Shown here piece after piece: positions 47,992 to 60,129 of a stretch of DNA of 64,000 bases. The notes beneath the pieces are model-generated. The model did no database searches, was not told the origin of the DNA, and saw only the letters and a program-made list of their open reading frames with translations. The stretch is taken from positions 184,900-248,899 of the forward strand of contig QAOA01001066.1 in the NCBI GenBank assembly GCA_003255065.1. Direction: 5' to 3'. This DNA is from Cercis canadensis. Taxonomy: Eukaryota > Streptophyta > Magnoliopsida > Fabales > Fabaceae. Within the stretch, counting starts at the first letter, position 1, and every line of letters begins with the position of its first letter. A program made the translations under genes and the position numbers.

Positions 47992-50900
47992 NTTTTTCCA
48001 AGTTAGGGCAAATTGTATTTCGATTTTCTTTTGAAGATGAAGCTGTTTTCAATTTTAGGACCTACTATGAGAAGTGAATAGAGAGTGATTTTGAATTATA
48101 TTCACTCAGTTCATTTCATTTCATTTGACTAGTTATGAACATGCTAGTATGGAAATGTGAAGTTGAAGTAAACTATTTTCACAATTCTGATTTTCTTTAA
48201 TTATATTACATTGTTTGTTTCTAAATCTGAATATTCGGTTTCTTTCAAGGCTAAGTTAAATTTGATGTTTAGAACTCTTAAATAAAGAACGATGTTGAAT
48301 TAATATGTTTTCAGTTGTTATGATCTACATGGAATTAGTCAATCCATTATCTATGTTATCAGGCTTATTTGATTGGAATTTTAACTTCAAATATTTCATT
48401 CGAGCAATTATTTGTATAATTCCGCTCGTGCTTCTTATTTTAAATTTTGGTTCTGTTTCTGAAGTATATTTTTACGGCAGTTATGTAACTTATTCCGATT
48501 TTATTAAGCATCCTTAGGTTGTAGATGGCTCAATCCTCATAGAGGGATTTAATAGAGTGGCTTCTGGGAATGTTGTTTTTTTGTTTGTAGGACATTGTAG
48601 TTATATCTTAACATGCTGCATAGATGTGTAAGTTTCATTATTGAGCATAACATCCAGGCCTATCATGATATGTCTGATCAATTGTCTTCTACTTTTTGCT
48701 CAGGTAGAGATTTCATAGCTCCTTGCAAGTGCAAAGGTACATCAAAATATGTACATCGAGAATGTTTGGACCATTGGCGGGCTGTTAAGGCAAGGATGCC
48801 ATCTCTGTCAATTTTTCCCTATAATTTTATCAGACTTTGCTATAGTGTGGCCTTAGCAAGCAAGGCATCCTATATGTTCATTGATCGTAGTTTAGCTATT
48901 ATGTGATTTATAAGTGATGAACTGACAATTGCTAGTAAGAGCAACAAGTGTATTTTTGAAACTTACTGAAAGCCATTTCTGGTTATCAGTAAACTTTAAT
49001 CTTCTGTTGATGAATGAAAGAGGGATCTGCGTTGAATTCTTATTTCTTGATCTCATAAAATTTTCATTCATTTCTAATCTATGGCCTGTTAGCCCGTTGT
49101 TTTGAATGCATATTGTTTTACAGAGTTACAGAGTATTGGTCTTGATTTTTCCCTTTCTATTCTCTCTCAGTTTCTCTTCCCTGGGGCGCCCTGCCTGCCT
49201 CTTCTCATTGTCAGTGATAACAAGGTTTTACTTGTTTGCCTGGTTTATTCCAGGTAGTTTGTGTAGGCAATTTTAGTTTCTTCTTATGGCTTGTTATCTA
49301 TTTTCTTTGCTCTGCAAGATTAGTTCTGAGATCTTCTGCTGAATATATATATTTGTTCTCCTTTGGCTTGTTAGCAAGATTGATTCTGCTTGTCCTGTTA
49401 ATACTAAAACATATGAATTTCCATGTGGATTTAATGGTTATACTGGAACTACTTTAATAATTTTCACCCCTTCTACTTATCTTTGGATGAGTTTTTGCCC
49501 TTGCTTAGTGATATTAAAAACAGTAGGCCATGAACTAATTGTTCCTGCACTTTACTGTTTCCTTGTGCAGTACGGTGCACTGTACAGTGCTTTACCTAAT
49601 GGATGTGGATATCTCCCAATATTTTTTGCAGGAAGGGTTTGCATTTGCTCACTGCACAACCTGCAAAGCTCCTTATCATTTGCGTGTTCATGTTGCTGCT
49701 GATAGGAAATGGCGAACCTTGAAATTTCGGTTCTTTGTCACCAGAGACATTCTATTTATATTTCTTTCTGTTCAGCTTGTAGGTGAACTATTTCCATTTT
49801 CCTATCCATTTAGATGTTTATCGATTTATGCTTATGATCTGCAGATTAATTTTTGATTGGAAACCTTTTTTCTAAAAAAAAATAAAAATTTATGCAGGTC
49901 ATTGCTTCGCTGGCTTATTTGGTTTATCTAATAGACGGTTACCAGCAGGACTGGCTTCGTCTTGTTTGGGGTTTTGATAGTGAGCTTAGCTTTTACTACA
50001 TTTGTGGTATGTATTAATTACTTAAGCAGTAGTCTTCAAAATGCTTATACACGTGTTTTTTTTGTAAATTCTGGTTTTTTGGTCTTTCAGATTTTACTTT
50101 TTTGACCTTTGAGGAGATACTGATTTTGGTGTTGATTTCATGTAATACAGGAGCTCTATTGTTTTTTGCTTTGCTTGGCCTATCTGGTTGCTTCATTACT
50201 TGTTATGACCGAAGAGTTCGCAATGATTTGGCCCAGCCTTGTCGAGAATTATGTCTTTGTTGCTGTCAGCCTGGGTATTACGTCTGCTTTTATATATTCA
50301 TGAACCTTTGACATGGTTAACACAAGATTGTGTTCTTCATTATGATGATTACTATTTGAGGCATCATTATGATGATTACTATCTTTTTAAAAATATTTTA
50401 TGCCTTTATGATGCTAGAAATTATGCATGCAAAGTGATTTTTAATCTCCACAGTATTGGAAACCTCTCTCCTCACCAAGAGGGGGGAAGTATAAAATTCA
50501 GATTTTTAACTGTGTCCTTCCACATACTAAATAGATAGACCATACTATTATGCGTTGTATATGAAATATCTATTTGAGCAGCAGACCTATGGTCCAGAAT
50601 AGCAGTATGAAATATTTATTCTGCCATTGCAGAGTTTGTGCAGACTGTCATTTGCCAGGCACTCTTTGTATGTGGACTGATTGCACCACATGCTTTGAGA
50701 GTTGTGGAACCATGGCAACTGAATGTGGTGGTTGCTTGGGAGGTGCTGGGGAAGCAGGTCTCCCATTATTATTCATAATGGCTTTGATTGTTCTGGGACT
50801 TTTTACTGTAATCGGGATATTCTACAGTGTATTGGTGGCTACCATGGTAGGACAACGGATATGGCAGCGACATTATCATATACTTGCAAAAAGGATGCTT

Positions 50901-51553
50901 ACAAAGGTAGCTCTGGTTTATTTTGTTCTTTTGTCCATTTGGTGCAATATAATGAACTACCAATCAATAGTGCGCTGCATCAGCTAGGTCATCTTAAATG
51001 CATAGCTGATCTATGCAATTGACTATCTAGCTATTGCTAGATTTATTATAGGAATTACCTAGAATTTGCTACAAGAAACAATGAGAAGAACTTTAGTTCA
51101 TTTGGGCTTTCTGGAATTGGAGCCTTAGTAATTAAAAGGATTGTTTTCTTATTGTTGATGTGAAAGTAAAAGTGTAGATTTAGCATACACCCGAATGACA
51201 AGTATTAAATTATGTCTTTTGCTTAACTTCAGAAGGATCTTGCAGAATAATGAGAGATCAAGTTGAGGCATCCATTTGCCTCCATTTTGAATGTTGATGT
51301 AGAATTGGCAAGCGAACATTATGAGATTAGTTGTCCGTAATATTTAATTCCCAATTTACAAGATCAACCACATGTTTATATAAAAGGTGCCATTAAATTT
51401 TCCGACATCATCTTGATTATGAAACTGTTTTACTTCTTACCATAGGAGTATGTGGTTGAGGATGTTGATGGGGAGATGACAGGATCTGATTGGTCTCCCT
51501 CGCCTCTCCCACCTGAGCATGTTCAGCAGCTGAAAACACTGGGCCTCCTGTGA
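47814..51553 (+). CDS. RING-CH (MARCH-type) membrane E3 ubiquitin ligase
   Basis: Exons: 47814-47937, 48704-48789, 49632-49778, 49898-50006, 50151-50274, 50633-50906 and 51446-51553, giving 323 residues with all phases consistent. A C4HC3 RING-CH domain spans residues 34-81 (Cys34, 37, 49, 51, His59, Cys62, 78, 81; QCRICLE ... [13 protein letters not shown] ... HCTTC). Three membrane segments follow: about 107-127 ([21 protein letters not shown]), about 153-175 ([17 protein letters not shown]) and a third after [17 protein letters not shown]. Between the last two lies a loop with 13 cysteines in 46 residues. The protein should be a membrane-anchored ubiquitin ligase; its substrate is unknown. 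The junction after AVK at 48789 uses a GC donor (AAG|GCAAGG), needed to keep HWRAVK joined to EGFAFAH as in the family. Intron 1 has a poly-T run with one unresolved base. Confidence 0.9.
47958..47998. repeat. Poly-T tract with an unresolved base in RING-CH intron 1
   Basis: About 40 T with one N at 47992. It is a homopolymer with doubtful length and has no coding effect. Confidence 0.9.
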
Positions 51554-52920
51554 GTTTTAAGGAGTCATCTACTTGCTGACGATAATGACGTGCTGTAGAG
51601 ACAGACTGGCCCCACGTTTTGCTAGGCTGGTCTTAAACAGAAATCTACAGATATTTTATGAAATGTCATAGCCACACAATTTGGTAAGATTTGTATAATT
51701 GTACTGATCTATGAAAATATTGGAAAATTCTCTTCTGGCTACTGATGTAAAAAAATGAAAGAGAATTCTTTGAATACCTAATAAGATGTATATCGTCAAT
51801 ATTTCCCTGCCTTGATATATTGCTGCTTTGGGCTAGTTTTATTCTCTTTGCTGCCCATCTTAAGTTGTTTATGGTAGTGTACTAGCCTTTCGTTATTTTT
51901 TGACTCTGTTGTTGAGTCTATACTTGTATTCATGTGTGTAATTATTCCTGGAAAATAATGTTACTTACACCATTTATAACTACAAATGGCTTTAGAATTG
52001 AGTTTTACGTACTAAACTTTAAAACATGGAACCATCTTTATAATTGTGTTTAGTTATGAATTCGCGAGTTATGATGGACGCCGACTTTCGTGCTTCTATC
52101 TTTTGAACTGTTTCCAAGATATTGCTATGTCTCAGAGAGGTGCGCGCTGTTTTCCTTCTCTACCAAGGAAGGGAAAGAGGTTTATTATGCTAGACCTCCC
52201 AGTGGGTTGATTAAAGATTAGAGAGTGGATACAAGCCTTCTGCAGAGAGCTTGGTATCTTCAGTTACTCCAGGGAAGGAATTCTGTAGAAAGCTTGTTGA
52301 ATGTGAATCTGACTGCCACTTGTTGAGGTTGTAAAGGGGGAGTTTAATCATACTGCACTACATTCCCAACTTAAAAGGATGCTCTCTTCAGACTGCGCTG
52401 ATTGGATGGTAAAAATCAGTGTCTCCATTTAATTTGATCATCATCTGCTGTAATATAATAAAATATTGTATGATCACCGGCCAAAAATAACGCGTGCTAG
52501 TCCGCGTCATCAAGTTTAAAATTTGAAGTGAGAGTAACAGTGAAAAGAGCACAGGGCATGTGAAATGTTAGGCATGTTTAGGTGGACGGTGCTGTGTGTC
52601 GGCACTGACTTTGTTGCTTTTGTCTCTATACATGACTAAAACAAACCCCCCGGTCCACTTCAATAAACAAATGAAACAATGGGCGCCTCAATTATCCTCA
52701 ATAGAATATCAAAATCCTCAAAAACAAGGGGAGGGTTCTTTTCCTTCGTCTTATAAAACAAGGAGCCCACTAACTCATTCAGACTCCACGTTGACTCCCA
52801 AACAAATCCGCAGCAGCAGCGGAAAAATGTTATGTTATTTAAAAATAAAAATAAATAAATATCTAACCAAAGTTTCAGCCTTATCCAAAACTTTTAACCG
52901 TCCACCTGTAACGTCCGTCC
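51554..52920. other. RING-CH 3' flank and upstream region of a small gene
   Basis: The 3' UTR probably runs to about 51800. I see no gene in 51830-52590. A plus-strand open frame at 52596-52958 overlaps the promoter of the next gene and lacks family support. Confidence 0.45.
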
Positions 52921-52921
52921 C

Positions 52922-52929
52922 TATAAATA
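52922..52929 (+). promoter_or_regulatory. TATA box of the small gene
   Basis: TATAAATA lies 80 bases before the ATG at 53009, so transcription should start near 52955, leaving a leader of roughly 50 bases. Confidence 0.6.
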
Positions 52930-53008
52930 ACTTGGGTTTAATATTTCCTCCGCAGTAGTAACCAAAACTACAATTTTATCCTGAAAATTTCATAGTGAAG
53001 ATTAGAAT

Positions 53009-53263
53009 ATGTCTGATATAGCTATGTTGGTAGCCGAAGAGTATGAGAGGAGGGTCAGGAATTTAAAGAAGGTAGCCACAGGGGGTGGCGGTGGCGCTGG
53101 AGAAGACCAGAAAATTGACATGGTTTCTTGTGTTTCGGTGGTGGCTGAGGCGCTCAAGGACAAGATTGGGGCTGAAAAGGTGGACCATTTGAGTTTGAAC
53201 TGGGTTTGGGACCCCAAAACCCAAATCGGTATTGCCGCTTCTAATAGTTTCTTCTCTGCCTGA
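53009..53263 (+). CDS. Small single-exon protein of unknown function, 84 residues
   Basis: The sequence starts MSDIAMLVAEEYERRVRNLK, followed by a Gly-rich linker (GGGGGAGE), then VSCVSVVAEALKDKIG, and ends IGIAASNSFFSA. The segment DHLSLNWVWDPK is probably a structured core. It has a TATA box at the right distance and a clean ATG. I do not recognise a named family, though small plant proteins with VAEEYERRV-type starts seem familiar. No signal peptide or membrane helix. Confidence 0.65.
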   Translation: MSDIAMLVAEEYERRVRNLKKVATGGGGGAGEDQKIDMVSCVSVVAEALKDKIGAEKVDHLSLNWVWDPKTQIGIAASNSFFSA

Positions 53264-54629
53264 AACTCAACTCTGCTTCTAGTTGAAAGAGTTGCTCATT
53301 ATTTTTTTACTTTCTAAATTTTCTGCCTTCTTGTACATAGAGTTATATTCCGATTTATAAGGAAATTTATTTATATCTGCCGTTCCCATGTATCAACTAT
53401 CAAAGAGTTTCTCATCAATTTCTCTCTCTCTCTAAAAGAATTTGAAAATTAAAATCTCTTCTCTGTCTCTGTCTGGGTGACTGCATTTTACTGACACCTA
53501 CCTAATTAAATGCCGTAATCTAATCTGAACCATAGATTTCGGTGAGGGATAGCATTATTTTACCCAAATTAGGTGAGGTTTTGGATGAGACTCGCTGAGA
53601 TATAGCGATTTACAAGGTAATTTTAGTATTATTATGAAAATTTTAAAAAATTATTACTTAGTATATGTAAAAAATATATATAATTTTTTATAAAATATAA
53701 AAATAACATAAGATTTTAAAATTATTAGGTAAGTCTCCTCTTAGAAGGAATAGTATAATGCTCATCATAGATGTCCTGATTTTTTGGGGAATCAGATTTT
53801 ACGTTTGTGAGAACAATTTAGGGCAAAGTAAAAGTTTTTCAAACAAGAATTAATTTCTCCCATAGTTAATTTTGTGGGTATTAATTCTCCCAAAATTCCA
53901 TTATCTAATCCACCGTGGGATTATGGTTAAATTAAATTAAATGGGTTTTGACAATGCCTGATACGAGCTGGTGGACTGGAGGTGGTGAAGTCGGTCTCAC
54001 GCGTAACAATTGCACAATAATAGATGGTCAAGAGATGAGTGGTGATATCCGAATTTTGATGTTCAAGTTAGCATAGTCCAAGCTAAATGAAACAAAAGTC
54101 TATACCTATGGTATGAGGTTATTTATAAGTGATAACTAAAGAATATAAAAGACATATAGAGATTTTTTTTTTTTTTTTGGTAATAAAAGACATATAAAGA
54201 TTTGATGATATGGCCTTTGAGCTTAGATGCAATTAAGCTGAGTATTGGGTATCTACATATTTAAACCAAAATAGTTAATGATAAAAATAAAGAAACAGAA
54301 GCATAGGAACTCATAAGTTTTTATTGGTGACGGGGCATGGCTGACTTATATTGCATCATACACTAGTGAACTGAAAATCTGGAGAAATTCTTAAGAAGAT
54401 CAATGTATTGTTGAATTTGAGCCAAATTACGTCTTTGGTACACGGTAAGTGGGTTCTACTTAAATTTTTGCACGGAGGAGCTCATGGCATGTGTAGAGTA
54501 ATGATTGGTTTAATTCACTTAATTTGGATGAGTTGAGTACTTGGGTTTAGCTAAGAATTTCTCTGTAATCTTGATATTTGTCCAGGACCAAGAGTTAAAT
54601 GTTTATTTGCATAAAAAAGTATTTAAATA
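53264..54629. other. Intergenic with a degraded dispersed repeat
   Basis: The 3' flank of the small gene, then AT-rich sequence. Bases 54035-54265 are related to 37550-37790 and may be an old LTR-derived fossil. No gene seen. Confidence 0.45.
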
Positions 54630-55030
54630 TATTATAGGTTTTTATAATTTAGACGAATTTTGAGTTAGGTCCCTATAATTTTTTTTTCTCTTTTGGGATC
54701 CTTATAATTTGAATTTTTTTTAATTGAGTATGTGTCGTTACTCTCGGTCATAACTCGGTCAGTTTAGTGCTCACATGACAAACTTGTCTATATGATAATA
54801 AAAGAAATTGGCATGATGCTAACAAAAAGTGACACTTCATCATCTTTACCAACTTCAAATCTCTAGAAAAGATGATGAGGTAGTAATTATTGTGTTACTT
54901 TAGTACTACGTCAACTTTTTTTATTGTTGCATAGATAAGTCGTTTGTTATGTGAGCACTAAACTGACGAAGTTATAACTGGAAATGATGACGGGAACCCA
55001 ATTAACAAAATTTCAAAACAAAAATTGTTA
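54630..55030. mobile_element. Fold-back Mutator-like MITE
   Basis: Arms of about 130 bases are inverted copies: left 54700-54835 and right 54890-55025 share GTCAGTTTAGTGCTCACAT and flanking sequence in opposite orientation. The outer end has TAGGTCCCTATAAT, a motif common at ends of Mutator-like MITEs. No coding. Confidence 0.65.
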
Positions 55031-55456
55031 TCCAACAACCAAACATTATTCGTCGTTTGATCTAGGCTGCTGTTTGGGCCTCTTGTCTTCCTCTTTTTTT
55101 CCGGGTCTAAATTGGCCTATTGCCCAATATGTCTATATTTTTGTCATTGCATAGAGAGAGCTCCTTGTTCCTACTATTCTTGGGTTTTTTCATAAACATT
55201 TATGATCATTCACTAGTTTTTCTTTTATTATTATTTTGTTACAATCTTATTATATTATTAGTTCATAATCCATGTAGACAACATCATTAAATGACACCAA
55301 AAAAAAAACATTATTGATAAGATGCTTCATTAATGTATTTTATGTTAGAGGAAACATTTATTATTTCTCAACAACTCAATGGTGACATATATTAATTCAT
55401 TTATTGCAGCTTTGAAAATCTTTCATATGGTCTTTCCATTTTCCTTTCTTCCCTTT

Positions 55457-55648
55457 TGTTAAACATAGACAGTTGTTAAGCCTTTTTCCTAATAACTGAA
55501 GTTTTGGAATTGTCAATTACTTAGGATGTTTATGATGTGTCATTATTTTTGATGTTAAATATAAACCGTTGTTAAGCTTTTTTCCTAATAACTGAAGTTT
55601 TGGAATTGTCAATTACTTAGGATGTTTATGATGTGTCATTATTTTTGA
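55457..55648. repeat. Two tandem copies of a 96-bp unit
   Basis: 55457-55552 and 55553-55648 are nearly identical from TAACTGAAGTTTTGGAATTG through GATGTGTCATTATTTTTGAT. A recent local duplication, non-coding. Confidence 0.9.
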
Positions 55649-56328
55649 TGATTTCTTAGCATAAAGTGCATGATATGTTTTCGAGGTTTTCACTTCGATA
55701 TTGATTGTAGGTTGACTAATACTGGCCTCATCGTTTAATTAAGTGGCCATCTGTTTGATTAATACTTGACGGTAGAAGCGTAAGGGCAAAGGCAACTACT
55801 TGCATCCAATGAAAACTTTTTCATTGACCCTTTCTTTGTCTTGAATTTTTTAGGATCAACGTATTTAAAGCGGTCTTATTGGGTCAAAAAAAAAAAAAGT
55901 AAAACAGTGTTTCTTTGATCCCTTTTTATTTTTCCTTTATTAGATATCAAAATGACGTGATTTTACCCGACAAAGTTTTTTAAAAAAATACGCTTAATTA
56001 AATTTTATTCACTTTATTTTAATAAAGTAAATAATTTGGTCTCTTTTTAAAAAATGAATGATTTAATCCTTTTATATTAACAAAAGTTATAATTTTGGTT
56101 TCTCTGTCTCTCAAACGTTAAAAAATAAATAGAAAAATTGATATGAAAATAAAAATTATTATTTTAATATAATTCAGTCATAAGTACCAAAATTAACCTT
56201 AGAAAAAAAAAACTCACAATTTTTCAATTCACAAATCCAAATCAAGACTTAAAGGTTTTGAAATCAAAATTTTACCGTTCAAAGTGAAAATCTTTTTGAA
56301 ACCACTCTATAAAATTTTAGTTAAATCT
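55649..56328. other. Intergenic, no gene seen
   Basis: AT-rich, with several homopolymer runs. No supported features. Confidence 0.5.
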
Positions 56329-56880
56329 AGGATTAATTTTAATTTTGGTCCCTTTATTTTAACTACTTAAACGTTTTGGTCCCCCTTCTTTAAAAATGAA
56401 TTATTGAGTCATTCTATATTCATAAAATGTACAAGTTTAGTCCATTTATTTTTAAGTTAAAATTCTTAGGTTTATTTCAATGTGTAAAGTTCTCTGATTC
56501 ATAATCTCACCATTCAGATTGAAGGGCTATATCTTGTGAACCTTCTCACTAAATTTGAGCTCGATCTAACGGTGAAAATCAGCCCAAAATGCCAAAACCA
56601 TAAGTTTTTATCTAACCAAAAATTTAGACTTATTCACCGTTAGATCGAGCTGAAATTTATTAAAAAAGATTCACAAGACGTAGCTCTTTAATCTGAATGG
56701 TAAGATTATGAATCAAAGAACTTTACACCTTAAAATAAACCTTAAAATTTTGACTTAAAGATAAATAGATTAAACTTGTACATTTTATGAATATAGAGGG
56801 ATTCAATAGTTTATTTTTAAAGAAGGATGATCAAAAAGTTTAAGTGATTAAAATAGGGGAACCAAAATTGTAATTAAGCC
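56329..56880. mobile_element. Palindromic Mutator-like fold-back element
   Basis: Arms of about 260 bases are inverted copies. Markers are ATTTTGGTCCC/GGGGAACCAAAAT at the ends, ATTCATAAAATGTACAAGTTTA, and CTAACGGTGAA against TTCACCGTTAG at the centre. It is flanked by the exact direct repeat TTAAATCT (56321-56328 and 56881-56888); extending to 9 bases gives 8 of 9 matches. Non-coding. A diverged relative lies at 41768-42185. Confidence 0.8.
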
Positions 56881-56888
56881 TTAAATCT

Positions 56889-57682
56889 AACAATGAATAA
56901 CTCCGAATCGCTAATTTAATAAAAATTGTCAGAATATAGAATCAATGTCTTTTTAGTATTTTTCATATAAAAAAATAATGATGGAAACATTTCATATTAA
57001 AAAATTAATGATGAAAACATTTTCTTTAACGATTGCTTCTAAAAGTGTTACGCCACTAGCTCAATTAATTGTTAAAAAGATCATTAAATTTCTTCGGTCA
57101 TTATTGTAATCAACAAGGCAAACCATAAAAGTTGACAATTCTAAAAGTACAAAGTCAAAAAGATCATGTTTGATTTTTTTTTTTTTTTTAGTGCATAGCA
57201 TTATTCAATTGAAATTCTTACAACTCATTTGAAACTAGTCAATTTCTTTGTGAGCCCCCAAGGGCAACAACCAATAATTTCCTTCCTAATATATCTTATT
57301 TTAGAGCAAACATATTTGAATGCAATTGATCTTCACCTTTCATTAATATAAAAAATAAAATCCGGCTGAGGACCCATGCATTTTTCTTTTAATATTACGT
57401 TAGTCACGTTACAATTTATTAGATGTCAAGGATAATAGGTTTGAAAATTGGAGAGTAGGACAAGTTGGTCCATTTCTTTTTGCTAAATTACAATTGTCTC
57501 ATCTGCAGCTACTACTTTCGACATAGACTAGTTCAACATTCGTGCAATTCATATGCAAATAAAAAATAAAGAAAACTAATGAAGAGAGAAAAAACAAATA
57601 AAAAATAAAATAAAATGAAGGAATGAGAGAAGAAGTACACAATTCTTAAATAAGTATATTTTTAGAGTATATAAATATATAT
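56889..57682. other. Intergenic, no gene seen
   Basis: AT-rich with a poly-T run near 57175-57190. Nothing supported. Confidence 0.5.
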
Positions 57683-57902
57683 CCTTAAAAGATTCAAGAT
57701 TTAATAAAATAATTCTTAAAAGAACATTAAATATAAAATAGTCATTAAAAAAATTTATATGCGTAATAAAATAGTCTAATATTTATTAAATTTTAAATTT
57801 TTTTTAGTGATTATTTTATTACGCATATTAGTTTTTTCGATGACTATTTTGTAGTTAGTGTTCTTTTAAGAATTATTTTGTTAAATCTTAAATTTTTTAA
57901 GG
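57683..57902. repeat. Near-perfect 220-bp palindrome (MITE-like)
   Basis: The left arm, CCTTAAAAGATTCAAGATTT onward, reads as the inverse of the right arm ending AAATCTTAAATTTTTTAAGG. The centre lies near 57793. ATGCGTAATAAAATAGTC on the left is matched by GATTATTTTATTACGCAT on the right. It could form a long hairpin RNA if transcribed. Confidence 0.8.
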
Positions 57903-58984
57903 GCACAAATATAAATTTACTCATATTATTATAAAAATGACTCTATATAAAGATTTATCCGTATCCTCTGTTATTTAATTTCTCCACCAAATTTTCTTCC
58001 CCTGCATGTGGGCATTCATTGAGTAACTACGATTGCCAAATTGGCCCTGGACCCATTTCTGATAGTAACTGTCTCTTGCATATGTTGCTGTTGTCAAGGA
58101 ACTCTAGTTATCCCTACTTCGTACAAGCCAAAAAATGCAACTTAACATATAATGTTGGCTAAAAGCATTACATCCCATTTATAGGACGTTCTGGTTTATG
58201 GGTCTGCAAATCCAAATACAGTGTTTTAGGCAACTATTCTTGGAGGTATCTGTATCTGGTTGCGGTGAAAATGTTCTTAATCTTGTTTTGTTTGTATTGA
58301 GTAGGAATCTTCTCTAAATAAAAGAAATCTAAACTCTATCCAATTAACCAGCCCATTTCTGAAATTTATATATGATGGCTATCAGTAAGTAAACATATCC
58401 TTTGCATTGAGCTTTTGCAAGTGACTCTGCCCTGGTGTGGTAGGCACTGGGCACTTGTCACATTAAAAAACGGTTGTCTCAGAATGTTTTGTGACCACTG
58501 TGAGGAGTCTATTTTTAGCACATGAAGTCCTCTAACTTTTCCACCTACCAATTTATGATTCAGTGCTGTGCTAAGGATTGTGTCTTTTCCTTCGTAGGTG
58601 ACCAGTCACCTCTGCTATGAGAAACAAGTGCCTAGGTTTCTCTAGGAAAATCTCTGTTTCTCACCCAAAAATATCTAATTCTTGTTCATGAGATATTTTC
58701 GATGTGGACCTCAAAGTTAAAACCCTCTACCGTTTTTTGCCAAGATTCGTCTCCTTAAAGAATAATACTATGCACTATGCAGCAGAACAATGCGAGGTAA
58801 AAATATTTCTTTTACCATAATCTTGAATCGGAAACATATACATACATAAAAAGAAGGCAGAGGCTACATCAGTATTCTTCTGAGGAATCCCAAAGGCGTA
58901 AATAGAAGTCCCTCTGTGCAGAAAAAGAAAAAAAGAAACGTAATTTAACTAATTGTCTGGACGTGAAATTCAGGGATAATTGTT
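57903..58984. other. Intergenic / 3' flank of the RING-H2 gene
   Basis: The part nearest 58985 is probably 3' UTR (minus strand). The rest shows no convincing gene. Confidence 0.45.
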
Positions 58985-59440
58985 TTAAGAACCACCGCCA
59001 CGTAATGCGGATAACAAGGACATAATCTGGTCATCATTCCCATCATTTTCTACCTGATTTTGAAGCTGGCGATACTTGGACACAACCTTATCCGGCAGCA
59101 CTTTGTTTCTGCAAAGAGGGCAAGTAGCCCAATATTGTTGCAGCCACTTATCCAAGCAATCCCTGTGAAATGTGTGCTTGCATTTCAAGTTCCTCACTTT
59201 CTCGCCTTCCTCGAATTCAGATAAGCAAACCCTGCACTCTATGTTCTCCGGCTTCAATCTTTTGGTGAAGCAAATTGTGGGGTTCTTCTCTTCAATGAGT
59301 TTGAGGTATTGGGCGTGAGTAATTGGCCGCGCATCTGACTTCAAGTGTCGAATAAGAAGCACAAGTTCTATTAGGAGGAGAGCCAAAAGGATCATGGTCT
59401 TGGTGTAAAGGTGAGAGAAAAGCTCAGAGATAGCCGTCAT
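58985..59440 (-). CDS. Membrane-anchored RING-H2 E3 ubiquitin ligase
   Basis: Intronless, 151 residues. One N-terminal transmembrane helix (MILLALLLIELVLLI, 16-30) is followed by a linker and a canonical RING-H2 domain: Cys69-x2-Cys72-x14-Cys87-x-His89-x2-His92-x2-Cys95-x11-Cys107-x2-Cys110, with Trp99 in the usual E2-contact position. The tail is Gln/Asn-rich and ends LRGGGS. The layout matches the small RHA/XERICO-like plant RING-H2 proteins, which ubiquitinate targets at membranes; several respond to hormones or stress. The specific subfamily and substrate cannot be told. The ATG at 59440 is chosen because it precedes the anchor directly. Confidence 0.9.
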   Translation of the reverse strand: MTAISELFSHLYTKTMILLALLLIELVLLIRHLKSDARPITHAQYLKLIEEKNPTICFTKRLKPENIECRVCLSEFEEGEKVRNLKCKHTFHRDCLDKWLQQYWATCPLCRNKVLPDKVVSKYRQLQNQVENDGNDDQIMSLLSALRGGGS

Positions 59441-60129
59441 GGCTGCTAATGGATTAGATTAGGAATAGGATCCCAAATGAATGATGGAATCTTACAGAAA
59501 TAGAACAATGAATGTAAAATGTAGCCAGGTTCACTATTTGTCTTGTCTTATAGTGTCGTCTGCTTTTTCAATTTCTCTCTCTCTCTCTCTCTCTTTTTCC
59601 CCACTTTACCTATTACATATTACAAAAAGAATGCAAGGTTATAATATTTTGACCCCAGTGCCTGGAACATTGAAGTACCCTGTCTCATGTCAGGTCAAAC
59701 AGGTAAAAAGGACAATCACCATAATTTATTTATGACAATAATCACTTCTTTTTTTTTGTTAGTCGTGAATAAATAGAAAGGGTGCTTTTATGCTATAATT
59801 TTTCGGATGTGATTTATGTCACACTTAAATTATATTATATTAGTATAATTAGTATGATTTAAAATGTATTGAAATTATTTATTTTTTATATTTAAATATT
59901 AATTTAATAAAATTTAAATTATATTAATTATGTTAATATAATACAAGTTACAACTAAAATACTAAAAAAACTCATTTGGATATCACATCCAAAAGATGTA
60001 ACATAAAAACACCCAAATAAAAAATCTTATCATTTGGGTTTTATTACCATACATATCAGAATATAATTAACTGTGCAAGTTTCTATACTTGGGTTTTATG
60101 TTGGATTAAGTAGTATAGTGGGGAGTGTT
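59441..60129. promoter_or_regulatory. RING-H2 upstream region with a CT microsatellite
   Basis: On the minus strand this is upstream of the RING-H2 gene. A CT microsatellite (59572-59594) would read as GA repeats in the leader. No other gene is seen; the open frame at 59481-59735 on the + strand is a shadow of the CT run. Confidence 0.45.
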
